A DNA stretch of 64,000 nt from positions 967,035 through 1,031,034 of the forward strand of contig NZ_OX296583.1 of NCBI RefSeq assembly GCF_946463545.1, in the 5' to 3' direction. The position numbers and the translations under genes were made by a program. Positions 1 through 9,233 of this stretch are shown in pieces. Source of the stretch: Methanothermococcus thermolithotrophicus DSM 2095 (GTDB lineage Archaea > AGJL01 > Methanococci > Methanococcales > Methanococcaceae). Numbering within the stretch: the first letter of the stretch is position 1; each line of letters starts with the position of its first letter. The notes under the pieces were generated by a model, which saw nothing but the letters and a program-made list of their open reading frames with translations, did not search any database and had not been told where the DNA came from.

Positions 1-36
1 CAATTAATAATAAATAAAATAACAACGGGGGTTAGA

Positions 37-2307
37 ATGACATTAAATCCAAATGAATTTATAAACTCTATTGAATCAATACTGGGGTATGAGCTCAACG
101 AGGAACAAAAGGAAGTAATACTTCACAAAGATGGTCCCTTATGGGTTGTGGCAGGTCCTGGTTCTGGTAAAACTGAAGTTTTGGTGGTTAGAACTTTAAA
201 GCTTATTTATGTGGATGAGGTAGATCCAAAATCCATAATATTAACCACATTTACAAAGAAGGCTTCTCAAAACTTATTTAATAGGATTTTAAATCATTCA
301 AATAAACTTTGTGATATACATCCTGAGTTAAAAGAGCGTGACATTGATATTCATAGTTTAAGGGTTGGGACACTCCACAGTTTATGTTCCGACATAATGA
401 AGGAATATAAATATGTAGATTATGAAAATTACAAACTAATGAATGAAATGGAAAACTACCTTTTTGTATACAATCACTGCGAGCTCGTAAAAAATGCAAA
501 ATACTACGATGAGAAATTATGGAAAAGATTTATGTATTTAGTTAGAAAATGGGACGGCGATAATAAACAATGGATTATTGATTATAAAGATAGAGCTCGA
601 CTGACTAATGCCATAATTACCTTGTTTAATAGAATTGTGGAAGATAGGTTGGATTTAGATAAAATGAAGGGGAGCTCTAAAAGTCACTACAGAATATTGG
701 CAGAAGAATATGAAAAATTTATTGATAAATTGGAGGAATTTAAATTATGCAACTTTGCCACGGTACAGTTAAAGTTCCTTGAATTTTTAAATTCTGAGGA
801 TGGTGAGTTATTCTTAAATGGTGGTGGGCACAATCCAAGAATAGAATATATTATGGTGGATGAATACCAAGACACCAATCCAATTCAGGAGGAAATATAT
901 TTTGAGCTGGCAAAGCATACTGAAAATAAAAATTTATGCGTCGTAGGGGATGATGACCAAGCCTTGTATCGATTTAGAGGGGGAACTGTTGACTGCATGG
1001 TGAGGTTTGATGATTCATGTATGGAAAGGTTAGGAGCTCCGAAGGAAAGTGTCAAAAAAATATTTTTAAAGTCAAATTATAGGTCGCATAAGGATATTGT
1101 GAATTATTATAATAAATATATTAAATCCTTCGAAAACCTAAAAAATGTTGAAATGGAAAAAGCAAGAGTTAAGGACAAGCCCCCATTGGAGCCAAAAAAA
1201 CCAATTACTGAAACATATCCAGCTTTAAGTTACCTAGAAGAAGAAACAGATGAGGAATTGGCAAAGAAGGTTGTAACTGCTGTAAAATATTTTAAAGAAA
1301 ATAACATTGTTGAGGATTATTCTCGGTGTGTGCTGTTAATTAGAAGCACACGGGAGATGGATTATAATGGAGAAAATTCGTTTGTAGGTCATGTTGTAAA
1401 GGGATTATCCAATAACGGTATTGAAACCTATAACCCAAGGTCTAAGAATTTTTTAAGTCAGGAGGAAATAAAATTGGCATTGGGGGCATTTGTATCCATT
1501 GTGGATGATGATCTATATGTACTGGAAAATAAACTGAGCTCGGAAAGTATAAGTTCTGAGGTCGTAAAGTGGTTTGAGAAGTATGAAAAAAATAAGGATA
1601 AATATCCTGAATTAAAAGAATATGTAGATAAATCTGTTGAGAAAATCAAAAGCATGAAGTCGGGAGAATGGACCAATGCAACCATTCAAGGTATTCTTTA
1701 TAAAATATTTGCATGTAGTCCGTTTTTAGAGTGGATGGATGACCCTGAAAAAAGTTGTAGGCTGGCAAAACTCACCCAAATATTTGATAGCTATTCAGCC
1801 ACGCCAACGGATAATCCTGATGTGAGTATGGGAGCTCTGAAAATTGATTCAGAGGAAGATGGAAAAATTGACACAGAATGGTTGATAAACTTTTATGGCT
1901 CGTTGGTGGGGCACTTTATAAATGGAGTAGATGATTTAGAGGATGAGGAAGTAATTATTCCTGAGGGAAAATTTCCAATTATGACTGTACATCAGGCAAA
2001 AGGTTTGGAATTTCCAATAGTTTTCGTATATGTTGAGAATTGGAAAGCTGAAGCAGATACTGGTACAAGATTAGAAGGGGAACTTTCTAAATTTACAGAT
2101 TTTAAAAGGATTACAACCAATCAATTTATGAAAACAAATCAAGATATGGTGAGATTTCATTATGTGGCGTACTCACGAGCTCAGTATGCACTCATACATT
2201 TGTGGAGCTCTGAGAATCTATCCAAAAGAAAGAACGGTAAATTATATGGGTTTATGAAGGGGCGTCTTAACAATCTTAAAAATTATATTAAAAACAATTT
2301 TAATTAA
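37..2307 (+). CDS. UvrD/PcrA-like superfamily I DNA helicase
   Basis: This 756-residue protein is an ATP-dependent SF1A helicase. Visible motifs in order are a Q-motif-like N-terminus (LNEEQKEVI), Walker A GPGSGKTE near residue 40, motif II VDEYQDTNPIQ near 275, motif III VGDDDQALYRFRG near 305, motif V TVHQAKGLEFP near 650 and motif VI YVAYSRAQ near 705. Length and motif order fit UvrD/AddA-type enzymes. The ATG follows a GGGGG stretch that serves as SD. It is the first of three closely spaced same-strand genes (17 and 21 nt gaps) with a RecB/Cas4-like nuclease and a DpdA-like transglycosylase, so I infer one operon acting on DNA. Only 36 nt lie upstream, so earlier operon members may be missing from view. 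Family assignment is firm; the role in modification or defence is inference. Confidence 0.93.
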   Translation: MTLNPNEFINSIESILGYELNEEQKEVILHKDGPLWVVAGPGSGKTEVLVVRTLKLIYVDEVDPKSIILTTFTKKASQNLFNRILNHSNKLCDIHPELKERDIDIHSLRVGTLHSLCSDIMKEYKYVDYENYKLMNEMENYLFVYNHCELVKNAKYYDEKLWKRFMYLVRKWDGDNKQWIIDYKDRARLTNAIITLFNRIVEDRLDLDKMKGSSKSHYRILAEEYEKFIDKLEEFKLCNFATVQLKFLEFLNSEDGELFLNGGGHNPRIEYIMVDEYQDTNPIQEEIYFELAKHTENKNLCVVGDDDQALYRFRGGTVDCMVRFDDSCMERLGAPKESVKKIFLKSNYRSHKDIVNYYNKYIKSFENLKNVEMEKARVKDKPPLEPKKPITETYPALSYLEEETDEELAKKVVTAVKYFKENNIVEDYSRCVLLIRSTREMDYNGENSFVGHVVKGLSNNGIETYNPRSKNFLSQEEIKLALGAFVSIVDDDLYVLENKLSSESISSEVVKWFEKYEKNKDKYPELKEYVDKSVEKIKSMKSGEWTNATIQGILYKIFACSPFLEWMDDPEKSCRLAKLTQIFDSYSATPTDNPDVSMGALKIDSEEDGKIDTEWLINFYGSLVGHFINGVDDLEDEEVIIPEGKFPIMTVHQAKGLEFPIVFVYVENWKAEADTGTRLEGELSKFTDFKRITTNQFMKTNQDMVRFHYVAYSRAQYALIHLWSSENLSKRKNGKLYGFMKGRLNNLKNYIKNNFN

Positions 2308-2324
2308 ATCAATTGGTGGGTTAA

Positions 2325-3257
2325 ATGCTAATAAATATATTGGACAAATATAATTCCTTAAAGATAAAAAAAGAAGATAAAACGGAAAAAATAAAACAAA
2401 AATACAGCGTTACAGCAGATATATTATCATTTCAAATATGTAAGAGGCAGTATGGATTTAATACCGTGAAAGGATTTAATAGCACCCAAGAAACACAGGA
2501 ATGGCACGGAACATTAATTCATCAAGTTTTAAGCATGCTACATAGAAAATATTTTCAAAATGTTAAACTTAGAGATAAAGGAATTATGGACGATAATCAA
2601 GTAATGCCCACAGATAAGGATGTGGAAGAATTCTTTAAAAAGGCAAATGAAACTTTAAAATCAAGAGGAATACATCCAAAGAGTAGGGAAAATGAAGAAA
2701 GGATACTAAATATCTTAAAAACATTCAATGAAAAGGAAGGAAAAACCCTTTATCCAAAAATTATAGATACAGAATTAAGATTGCAAGCAGATATGGGAAA
2801 TTATATATTGTATGGAGTAATAGATGCTGTCGTTGAAGGGAATGATGGTATTGAAATATGGGACTACAAAGGAATGAAGTTTCCAGTGCCTGATCAGGAT
2901 GGCAAGAAAAATAAAAAACTCGAAAGATATGAATATCAAATGCGTGTTTATGCCGAGCTCTACAAACAGAGGTTCGGAAACTATCCTTCAAAATGTGTAT
3001 TGTATTTTATGAATGAGCTCAATACTCCAAATTCTCAAAATTTAAAGTACGAAATTGATTTTAGCGACGAGAACAATATTGTTAAAATTAAGGAATCCAT
3101 TGATGATTTCTCAAATACTGTTGGGGAAATAGAATATTGCAAAGAAAACAACGATTGGAGTATCGAGAAGGAATCCGATAAAGAAACATGTGATGTGTGT
3201 GATTTAAAATGGGGTTGTCCAGCTGTTAAAGGAAAATATTCCATAGAGCCTCTTTAA
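2325..3257 (+). CDS. PD-(D/E)XK nuclease, RecB/Cas4-like, with cluster cysteines
   Basis: The 310-residue protein has the signature of the RecB/AddB/Cas4 nuclease group: GVID near residue 164-167, EIWDYKG near 177-183 (catalytic D-x-K), and the QMRVYAELY helix (Q205, Y209). An N-terminal C39 and a C-terminal set C289, C292 and C298 match the four-cysteine 4Fe-4S pattern of AddB and Cas4 nucleases; I infer the cluster from spacing only. SD GGTGGG precedes the ATG. It lies 17 nt after the helicase gene, an AddAB-like helicase plus nuclease pairing, and 21 nt before the DpdA-like gene. It is not next to CRISPR genes, so I do not call it Cas4. Confidence 0.88.
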   Translation: MLINILDKYNSLKIKKEDKTEKIKQKYSVTADILSFQICKRQYGFNTVKGFNSTQETQEWHGTLIHQVLSMLHRKYFQNVKLRDKGIMDDNQVMPTDKDVEEFFKKANETLKSRGIHPKSRENEERILNILKTFNEKEGKTLYPKIIDTELRLQADMGNYILYGVIDAVVEGNDGIEIWDYKGMKFPVPDQDGKKNKKLERYEYQMRVYAELYKQRFGNYPSKCVLYFMNELNTPNSQNLKYEIDFSDENNIVKIKESIDDFSNTVGEIEYCKENNDWSIEKESDKETCDVCDLKWGCPAVKGKYSIEPL

Positions 3258-3278
3258 ATATATAAATGGTGTGATGTG

Positions 3279-4604
3279 ATGATAAAATACTTTTTACCTG
3301 ATTGGGAAGATAGGGTAGACCCAAATTTTGATTTTATTAATGATGAGTATTCCGAGGGGCATAAGCAAGACATATATAACAATGATGTTTATGCCCACCA
3401 AATTTTTAAAGAACCTCCTTATGACGGTATTTTATTCAGTTTAAGCGTTTTTCAATCTAAAATTTCATTGAACAGCAACAAGGGAATTTACAAAATAAGA
3501 AACCACACAAATATAAAGGAATATTTGAAGATTCCTAAGAGCTCCAGTTTAGAAGTTATGGGGGATTGTGGAGCATTTGGATATGTTAATGAAAAAGAAC
3601 CTCCTTTACCATTTTACAGTGTCGAGAATGTTTCGAAATTATATGATAAGTTAGGATTTGATTATGGTGTAGCTCCCGACCATTTAGTCGTTGATAAAAT
3701 AACCATAAAAGACGATAATGGAAAAAAGAAAAGGGTTTCTTTAACTCAGAAGGAAAAAGATGATAGGATAAGCATAACCTTGGAAAATGCTGAAAAGTTT
3801 TTAAAACTACACCATAAAAAGAAGTATAATTATATTCCAATTGGGACAGCTCAAGGATATAATGTGGAAACATATAGGAGCTCTGTTAAAGCGTTGGTAG
3901 ATATGGGTTATAACTACATAGCTCTTGGAAGTCTTGTATGTTATAAAACCAATACTATATTGAATATACTACAGGGGATTCAACCGGTTATAAATGAAGA
4001 CATAAAAATTCATTTATTCGGTGTTGTAAGACTTAATGCACTGAAAAAATTTGAGGAATTGGGAGTTAAAAGTGTGGATAGTACATCGTTCCTACGAAAA
4101 GCATGGCTCAGGTCTGGTCAAAATTACATAACAAAAGAAGGTAATGGATATGCTGCTATAAGAGTTCCGCAAGCTTCAAACCCCAGGTTATTAAAGAATG
4201 CCAATATCAATGGTTATTCAATTGAAAATCTAAAAAAGATGGAAAATGAAGTATTGTGTGCCCTTAACAAATACGAGAAAGGAGAAATAAGTATAGATGA
4301 AGTACTGGATTCTATAATGAGGTATGATAACCTTTTCATGAGAAATTCAAATGATGGTAAAAATCTCAGAGAAAAGTATTATAAAACTCTAATAGATCGA
4401 CCTTGGGAATCGTGTGAATGTCCAATATGTAAGGAGTTGGGTATTCAGGTTATTATATTTAGAGGAACTAATCGGAATAAGAGAAGAGGATTTCACAATA
4501 TATGGGTACTTAGACAGCTGATGAAAAAGGAGTTATCTACAAACATTTCAATTAATGCTCAAAGTACGCTTGATGAGTTTTCACAAATTCACGGAATTGA
4601 TTGA
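3279..4604 (+). CDS. TGT-family transglycosylase, DpdA/TgtA5-like (DNA 7-deazaguanine insertion)
   Basis: The 441-residue protein belongs to the tRNA-guanine transglycosylase superfamily. MGDCGAFGY near residue 94-102 matches the TGT DSGGFQ region with its catalytic Asp. YIALGSLV near 214 matches the substrate-loop glycines. GVKSVDSTSF near 262-271 matches the second (nucleophile) Asp motif. C-x-C-x2-C followed about 20 residues later by FHN near the C-terminus matches the zinc site. It lacks the PUA region and the length (about 640 aa) of archaeal tRNA enzyme TgtA. TGT paralogues of this kind (DpdA, TgtA5) replace guanine in DNA with a 7-deazaguanine base. The neighbouring helicase and nuclease support a DNA rather than tRNA target. 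An in-frame GTG lies one codon upstream; I chose the ATG for SD spacing. DNA targeting is inferred. Confidence 0.78.
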   Translation: MIKYFLPDWEDRVDPNFDFINDEYSEGHKQDIYNNDVYAHQIFKEPPYDGILFSLSVFQSKISLNSNKGIYKIRNHTNIKEYLKIPKSSSLEVMGDCGAFGYVNEKEPPLPFYSVENVSKLYDKLGFDYGVAPDHLVVDKITIKDDNGKKKRVSLTQKEKDDRISITLENAEKFLKLHHKKKYNYIPIGTAQGYNVETYRSSVKALVDMGYNYIALGSLVCYKTNTILNILQGIQPVINEDIKIHLFGVVRLNALKKFEELGVKSVDSTSFLRKAWLRSGQNYITKEGNGYAAIRVPQASNPRLLKNANINGYSIENLKKMENEVLCALNKYEKGEISIDEVLDSIMRYDNLFMRNSNDGKNLREKYYKTLIDRPWESCECPICKELGIQVIIFRGTNRNKRRGFHNIWVLRQLMKKELSTNISINAQSTLDEFSQIHGID

Positions 4605-4787
4605 TAGAATATGATCAATACCTTAATAGATTAAATATTAATTTTAAAACCGGGATGAACTTGATTATCCTATTTAACTACGATATTCTTAGAACTGCTC
4701 GAAACCTTTATTTGCCTTGACATTAAAAAAGAAAAAAATTTAAGAAGCTTGCTATATGAGGATACTGATTTACTTTTTTATTAATAT

Positions 4788-5121
4788 TTAATTTAGATCG
4801 GATGAAGGTTGGATATCATGTACTTCAAATTCGCAGTAATCATCACCCATAGCATGACATTTTGTCTCGGTAACTTTTACATCTTCATTTAAGATATTAT
4901 TTAAACAGCCGGCGATAATACCTGCCTCGAAAAAACAGACTGACTGTCCCACATTTGGCAAACCTGAGCAACCTATACATTCTGTAACTCTGATTTTTAA
5001 TGGATCTTCATCAACAACATCTAAAATCCCAATACCGAGCTCCATAAAAAGTTCTTTCATTTCGTCCATCGTTTTAACATTACAATTTTCTCCAACGTAC
5101 CTTCCGGCAAAATATATTTTA
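4788..5121 (-). pseudogene. 5'-truncated V4R-domain gene copy
   Basis: This reads as the C-terminal two thirds of a V4R (4-vinyl reductase type) domain: KELFMELGIGILDVVDEDPL, a CIGCSGLPN cysteine motif, then FFEAGIIAGC and YCEFEVHD. It matches the gene at 5483-5982 almost residue for residue. Nucleotide similarity runs from about 5121 down through the stop and includes a shared 22-nt A-rich tract downstream (about 4725-4746 versus 5416-5437). At 5121 it breaks off into unrelated repeat DNA, so no start or N-terminus remains. I read it as a downstream partial duplicate of the neighbouring gene. V4R domains bind small hydrophobic or metal-linked ligands; no function is assigned. Confidence 0.8.
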
Positions 5122-5170
5122 AGGTGTATTGGAACACCATTTATTTACAATAAGGTGTATTAGAACACCT
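5121..5170. repeat. Two copies of an 18-bp interrupted palindrome
   Basis: The unit AAGGTGTATTGGAACACC occurs at 5121-5138 and, with one change, at 5152-5169. Each unit has GGTGT/ACACC inverted arms. The pair sits exactly where the truncated V4R copy loses similarity to its parent, so it could mark a junction. It could equally be an operator-like site. Nothing else clear is visible in 5171-5482, which is plain AT-rich DNA. Confidence 0.55.
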
Positions 5171-5482
5171 AATATTGAATTTTATATATACATGTATGGA
5201 TAATTGATCATATTTAATTATTAATTTATAAATATTTTGCCCTAATGTGAATGATTGGATCACGACTAGAATTAATGATTTAATTAATAAAATAAAATTA
5301 TTACTAAATCAAAAAAACAAAATTAAGCTGGTATATTAATAAAATTATATATATGGGGGCCATCAAAATCTTGAAAAAAATGTAGCTCATTGTATAAAGA
5401 TATTTAAACACCTCTAAAAAAGAAAAAAATTTAAGAAAATTAGCCAAATTTTATAAAATAAATTAGTTTAAACTTTTATACG

Positions 5483-5982
5483 TTAATTTAGATCAGACGA
5501 GGGTGGGATGTCATGTACTTCAAATTCGCAGTAATCCTCCCCACTAGCATGACATTTTGTCTCGGTAACTTTTACCTCTTTGTTCAAGATATTTTCTAAA
5601 CACCCTGCAATAATACCTGCTTCAAAAAAGCATACTGGTTGTCCCATAAAAAGCATACTGGTTGTCCCATATCAGGTAAACCCGAACAATCAATACATTC
5701 TGTAACTCTGATTTTTAATGGATCTTCATCAACAACATCTAAAATCCCAATACCGAGCTCCATAAAAAGTTCTTTCATGTCTTCAATGGTTCTAACATTA
5801 CAATTTTCTCCAACGTACCTTCCGGCAAAATATATTTTAGATGCACTATTGAACCCTAAATAATCAATGAGTGCATATTTAAGTATTCTAGTTATTACAA
5901 TATCGGCCTGCCTACCAAGAGTAGGCCTGTTTACATTGTACATATCTTCAAAACTTATATTTAAATTATTCGATCTTTTCAT
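5483..5982 (-). pseudogene. V4R-domain protein gene, frameshifted
   Basis: The frame from the ATG at 5982 gives an N-terminal region (NRPTLGRQADIVITRILKYA), then the V4R core through CIDCSGLPDMGQPVC, before running out of frame near 5647. The missing end (EAGIIAGC to the last residues SSDLN) continues in another frame to a stop at 5483-5485. The break is caused by a perfect 23-bp tandem duplication (5625-5670). The copy at 4788-5121 lacks that duplication, which gives the intact sequence for comparison. As assembled the gene is broken. A sequencing or assembly slip is possible but less likely for an exact duplication. A third relative lies at 52431-52898. Confidence 0.8.
5625..5670. repeat. 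23-bp tandem duplication inside the V4R gene
   Basis: Two perfect adjacent copies of a 23-bp unit occupy 5625-5647 and 5648-5670. Because 23 is not a multiple of three, the copy shifts the reading frame of the V4R gene. The related truncated gene at 4788-5121 has a single copy of the corresponding region. Confidence 0.9.
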
Positions 5983-6216
5983 TGTACCCCCTATAATATT
6001 ATAAAATATTATATTTTACAAAGTATCATACATGTTTATTCAAAAGGTATATATTATCATAATATAGATATATATTTTATTGTTTAATGAAATAATGATA
6101 TTGGTAAATTATTATTTTGTCATAGCTATCCATATCATATCTTTATTTTCAAGATAATTTGAGAAAAAATATATTGTCAATCAAATGTATAAAATTATTA
6201 AAATCAGGGGGATATC

Positions 6217-6981
6217 ATGGTTAAAATTATTGAGAAAAAAATAAAAGACGTGGAGCCTTTAGAAGATGCCTTATTAATTGAAGGACTTCCCGGAATAGGG
6301 CATGTTGGAAGAATAGCAGCTGAACATATTGTTCAGGAATTTAATGGGGAAAAATTCATGGAACTATACTGTGATGACTTTCCACCACAAGTCTTAGTTA
6401 ACGACGACGGTACGATAGAAGTTATGAGTAATGAATTCTACATGATAAAAGAACCAGTTCCTATGATAGTTGTTTTAGGAAATACTCAGGCTCTTTCACC
6501 GGCCGGGCAGTACCATCTTTCAGAAAAAATCGTAGATATTGGAATGAAGTATGGAGCAAAAATGACCTATACTTTGGGAGGGTTTGGTATTGGAAAAATA
6601 AAAGAAACTATGAATGTTTATGTGGCTTCAACTTCCAAAGAATTAGCTGAAAAAATGAAAGAACTTGGAGCAGAATTCAGAAAAGACGGCGGGAGTATTG
6701 TGGGAGCTGCAGGTTTGATGTTAACATTTTCAAAATTAAAAGGTATTGAAGGAGTTTGTTTAATGGGGGAAACTCCTGGGTATTTAGTTGATCCAAAATC
6801 AGCAAGAGCTATCTTAGAACTGCTTTCAAAGGCAATAGGATTTGAAATAGATATGAAAGAATTGGAAGAAAGAGCAAAAGATATGGAAAAAGTCCTTGAA
6901 AAAATTAGAAAATTCGAAGAAGAGGCTGTAATGCAACAGCAAAGAGTGCCAACCGACGATGATTTAAGATATATTGGTTAA
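6217..6981 (+). CDS. PAC2-family protein (proteasome assembly chaperone family)
   Basis: The 254-residue protein begins with a conserved LLIEGLPGIGHVGRIAAEHIV segment, contains TLGGFGIGK near residue 120 and GLMGETPGYLVDP near 190, and ends in a charged helical tail. These are hallmarks of the archaeal PAC2/COG2047 family, related to eukaryotic proteasome assembly chaperones and the archaeal Pba proteins. It is probably cytosolic. The ATG follows AGGGGG. It stands alone, with about 230 nt of AT-rich DNA upstream (5983-6216) in which I see no further gene. A chaperone role is family-level inference. Confidence 0.88.
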   Translation: MVKIIEKKIKDVEPLEDALLIEGLPGIGHVGRIAAEHIVQEFNGEKFMELYCDDFPPQVLVNDDGTIEVMSNEFYMIKEPVPMIVVLGNTQALSPAGQYHLSEKIVDIGMKYGAKMTYTLGGFGIGKIKETMNVYVASTSKELAEKMKELGAEFRKDGGSIVGAAGLMLTFSKLKGIEGVCLMGETPGYLVDPKSARAILELLSKAIGFEIDMKELEERAKDMEKVLEKIRKFEEEAVMQQQRVPTDDDLRYIG

Positions 6982-7022
6982 TTCTTTTTTAATATTCTTT
7001 TTTGGTTTTTAATTGAAATATA

Positions 7023-7697
7023 TTATAAATACAATCCATGGTCGTTGAGCAAACCTTCAACTTGATTTTTTAAAACGTTATCATTGGAAACTATGCCATA
7101 TGGATAAACAAATACTTTATTGTCAATATTTATCCTTGGGTAGTTTATTTCAAGTGTAACTTCATCCAAGAGACATTTTTTTAAGTAGTTCGTAGTTTTT
7201 GTTAAATTCATCAATACAGGTGGATCATATGGAGGATTGTTTTTAGGTATTCTCCACCTAGTTCCGTAGTAGGATATATAATCTGGATTAACCAAAATAA
7301 AGACTTCTCCGTAGATTTCTAAAACAAGAGTCCATGAGAAGATACCTCTTGTAAATCCCAACAACCTTCCTAAATACGAAGTTTTTGGGTTATCATAACA
7401 AACTTTCAAGGTTCTTCCAACGATTCTGGAGAGAGCTTCTTTAGCGTGTATATTTTTTGGATTTGTAGGTAAGGATGTTTTTGGAAGTATATTTGTAGGT
7501 ATGCATTTTGTTGGTTTTATCATATGAAGTGCGGTTAGGGGGTAAAAATAGTAATGATTCTTTTTGTTTAGCATTATGACTCCTTCGATTAATCCGTTAA
7601 AATCGCATTTTACGATTTTTCCACGGTATGTGTTAAAGGATTTATTCAGTGTAAATTCTGCAAGCGTGTTATTTTTTAAAGCATATTTCGGTTTCAA
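7023..7697 (-). CDS. Hypothetical protein, 224 aa
   Basis: I do not recognise a family. The start is TTG at 7697, placed 6 nt after a perfect AAGGAGGT SD, which argues strongly that the gene is real. The protein is basic and beta-rich, with many aromatic residues. It has no transmembrane segment or signal peptide, and no cysteine motif beyond isolated residues. A central VGRTLKVCYDNPKTSYLGRLLGFTRG stretch and a WRIPKNNPPYDPP segment look like candidate conserved cores. It is convergent with the PAC2 gene (41 nt apart). Confidence 0.7.
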   Translation of the reverse strand: MKPKYALKNNTLAEFTLNKSFNTYRGKIVKCDFNGLIEGVIMLNKKNHYYFYPLTALHMIKPTKCIPTNILPKTSLPTNPKNIHAKEALSRIVGRTLKVCYDNPKTSYLGRLLGFTRGIFSWTLVLEIYGEVFILVNPDYISYYGTRWRIPKNNPPYDPPVLMNLTKTTNYLKKCLLDEVTLEINYPRINIDNKVFVYPYGIVSNDNVLKNQVEGLLNDHGLYL

Positions 7698-8020
7698 AAT
7701 AAAACCTCCTTAAAAATTAGGGGGTGAAATTTTATCTTTCCCTGTCTATCCTCCAGTATAGGAAGTTCATTCCCAAGTAAATGTAGTATCCTAATATTAT
7801 ATATTAATAATATACAATTGAATAAATATATAATATTTGTGAAATATATTTTTTTACAGTAAATTATGCAGCATTTACATCATATCGAAAAATCGAAAAA
7901 ATGTATTTATTAGTATCTAATTTTTTAATATTGAAAATAATAGTCTTAGTTTTATGATATGTAGGAATATAGATTTGTGAAAATCTAAAAAAATAAAAAT
8001 TTATTGGACTTAAAATAAAT
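7698..8020. other. Intergenic region upstream of the 224-aa gene
   Basis: No coding region or RNA gene is visible. It holds the SD of the minus-strand gene next to 7697 and long A/T runs that probably include that gene's promoter. A small AGATTT/AAATCT inverted repeat lies near 7970-7985, downstream of ftr. It is not followed by a convincing T-run, so I do not call a terminator. Confidence 0.4.
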
Positions 8021-8926
8021 TTATTCAAACAATTCGTGAAGTTTTATTTGGTATTTTCCTAATTTCCCACCGTAGTTTCCTGCAGTAATTTTCTTTACAC
8101 CTGGAACTTTTACGGCAGCCAATATACCAACTTTCATAGCTTCTTTAACAGCTTCTTCATCTACACCATCGATAACAATTTCGTAAACTCCGTTTACATC
8201 TTCAGGTACTTCTGTATTTTCAACAGAATCTTTTAATGTTGGGCACATTTTTTCGTTTGTTGTAGCAGCCATGAATTTGTATTTTTCGTTGTTTGCTCCA
8301 ACTTTACTTCCTGAAGCTACAATTCCACCTGGGAATGGTGTAATTGTTTTTGCAACTGTGTTTATGGCATCTACAGCAGCTTCAGCAGCTGTTAATGCAG
8401 CCATATTGTTTTCAGCCATTATAAAGAAGTTCCCACCAGCAACTCCTTTTTTAATTCCTAACTTACTTTCTACTACGAAGTCCCCTCCCATGATAGGGAT
8501 TTTGTAAACAGTTCTGTCTCCAACTTTGTCTTTTTTCTCGAATCCGTCTCCAAAGAACTTTAATTTAAATCCTACCTTCAACTGTTCTTCAGCATCATCG
8601 CCCATGGCATCAAATACTGCAGTTGTAGGAGCTGTTAAAACACACTGTCCGAGTCTTTCTAATAATTGGTGTTCTAATTCGCCTTTTTTAGGGTGGCATA
8701 TTTCAATTATGTATCCCGGTCTTCCATCCGGTGTTTCTGTTGGAGGGACGTATTTTTCAATACCTGCTTCAGCAGGACACATAATAACAGAACATCCAAA
8801 TCCTGTAGCTTCTGTAGCTGCAATTTTTGCCAATCTTTCTGTAGCAGCCGTAATTAAAACTCTTGAAACCCATATTGGAAATCCTTCTGCAAAGGTGTCT
8901 TCTACAAATACCCCATTTAATTCCAT
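8021..8926 (-). CDS. ftr: Formylmethanofuran--tetrahydromethanopterin formyltransferase
   Basis: The enzyme transfers the formyl group from formylmethanofuran to tetrahydromethanopterin, the second step of methanogenesis from CO2, in the cytosol. The 301-residue length equals the family standard. The sequence is highly characteristic: an N-terminal [51 protein letters not shown], and a C-terminal [36 protein letters not shown] leader places the SD just before the ATG. It is monocistronic, with more than 300 nt of AT-rich DNA upstream. Codon choice is smoother than in the accessory genes, as expected for high expression. Confidence 0.97.
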   Translation of the reverse strand: MELNGVFVEDTFAEGFPIWVSRVLITAATERLAKIAATEATGFGCSVIMCPAEAGIEKYVPPTETPDGRPGYIIEICHPKKGELEHQLLERLGQCVLTAPTTAVFDAMGDDAEEQLKVGFKLKFFGDGFEKKDKVGDRTVYKIPIMGGDFVVESKLGIKKGVAGGNFFIMAENNMAALTAAEAAVDAINTVAKTITPFPGGIVASGSKVGANNEKYKFMAATTNEKMCPTLKDSVENTEVPEDVNGVYEIVIDGVDEEAVKEAMKVGILAAVKVPGVKKITAGNYGGKLGKYQIKLHELFE

Positions 8927-9233
8927 GGTATACCTCCAATTTTTTGTATAAACCAGTAAAATATAGTGAATACTATTATTAATAATTTGTTATTTAATTT
9001 TGGAGGGGCATTTTATGATTTAAAAAATTAGTCTTTCGGTAATTCTGGTAGTATGTATTGCCTAAAATAATAAATAAAATTTATTTTTAATTTCTTATTT
9101 TTAGGTTATTTTAGATTAAATATTAAATAATTTGGCGTTCTGCAAGGTAATAACACTTAATTTTTTTAGTTTTAAGTTATTGGATTATATATATTTTACT
9201 GTATGTACTAAGTATTCATAGAACAACCATAAA
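8927..9233. other. Upstream region of ftr
   Basis: The 307-nt stretch contains no open frame of note and no RNA gene that I can see. It is very A/T rich, so a TATA box for ftr cannot be singled out by eye. It also carries the 3' flank of the DUF99 gene. Confidence 0.4.

Noticed and set aside
2325..3257. Cas4 adaptation nuclease
   Set aside because: The fold and cysteine pattern fit Cas4, but the gene sits with a UvrD-like helicase and a TGT homologue and is 22 kb from the CRISPR array, with no other cas genes.
37..4604. Canonical tRNA archaeosine operon
   Set aside because: The TGT homologue is too short for TgtA, lacks the C-terminal RNA-binding domains, and its partners are DNA enzymes.
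7970..7985. Terminator of ftr
   Set aside because: A short inverted repeat is present, but the T-run on the minus strand comes before rather than after it.
8271..8951. Plus-strand open frames opposite ftr
   Set aside because: They are antisense shadows of a highly conserved gene, without SD or family similarity.
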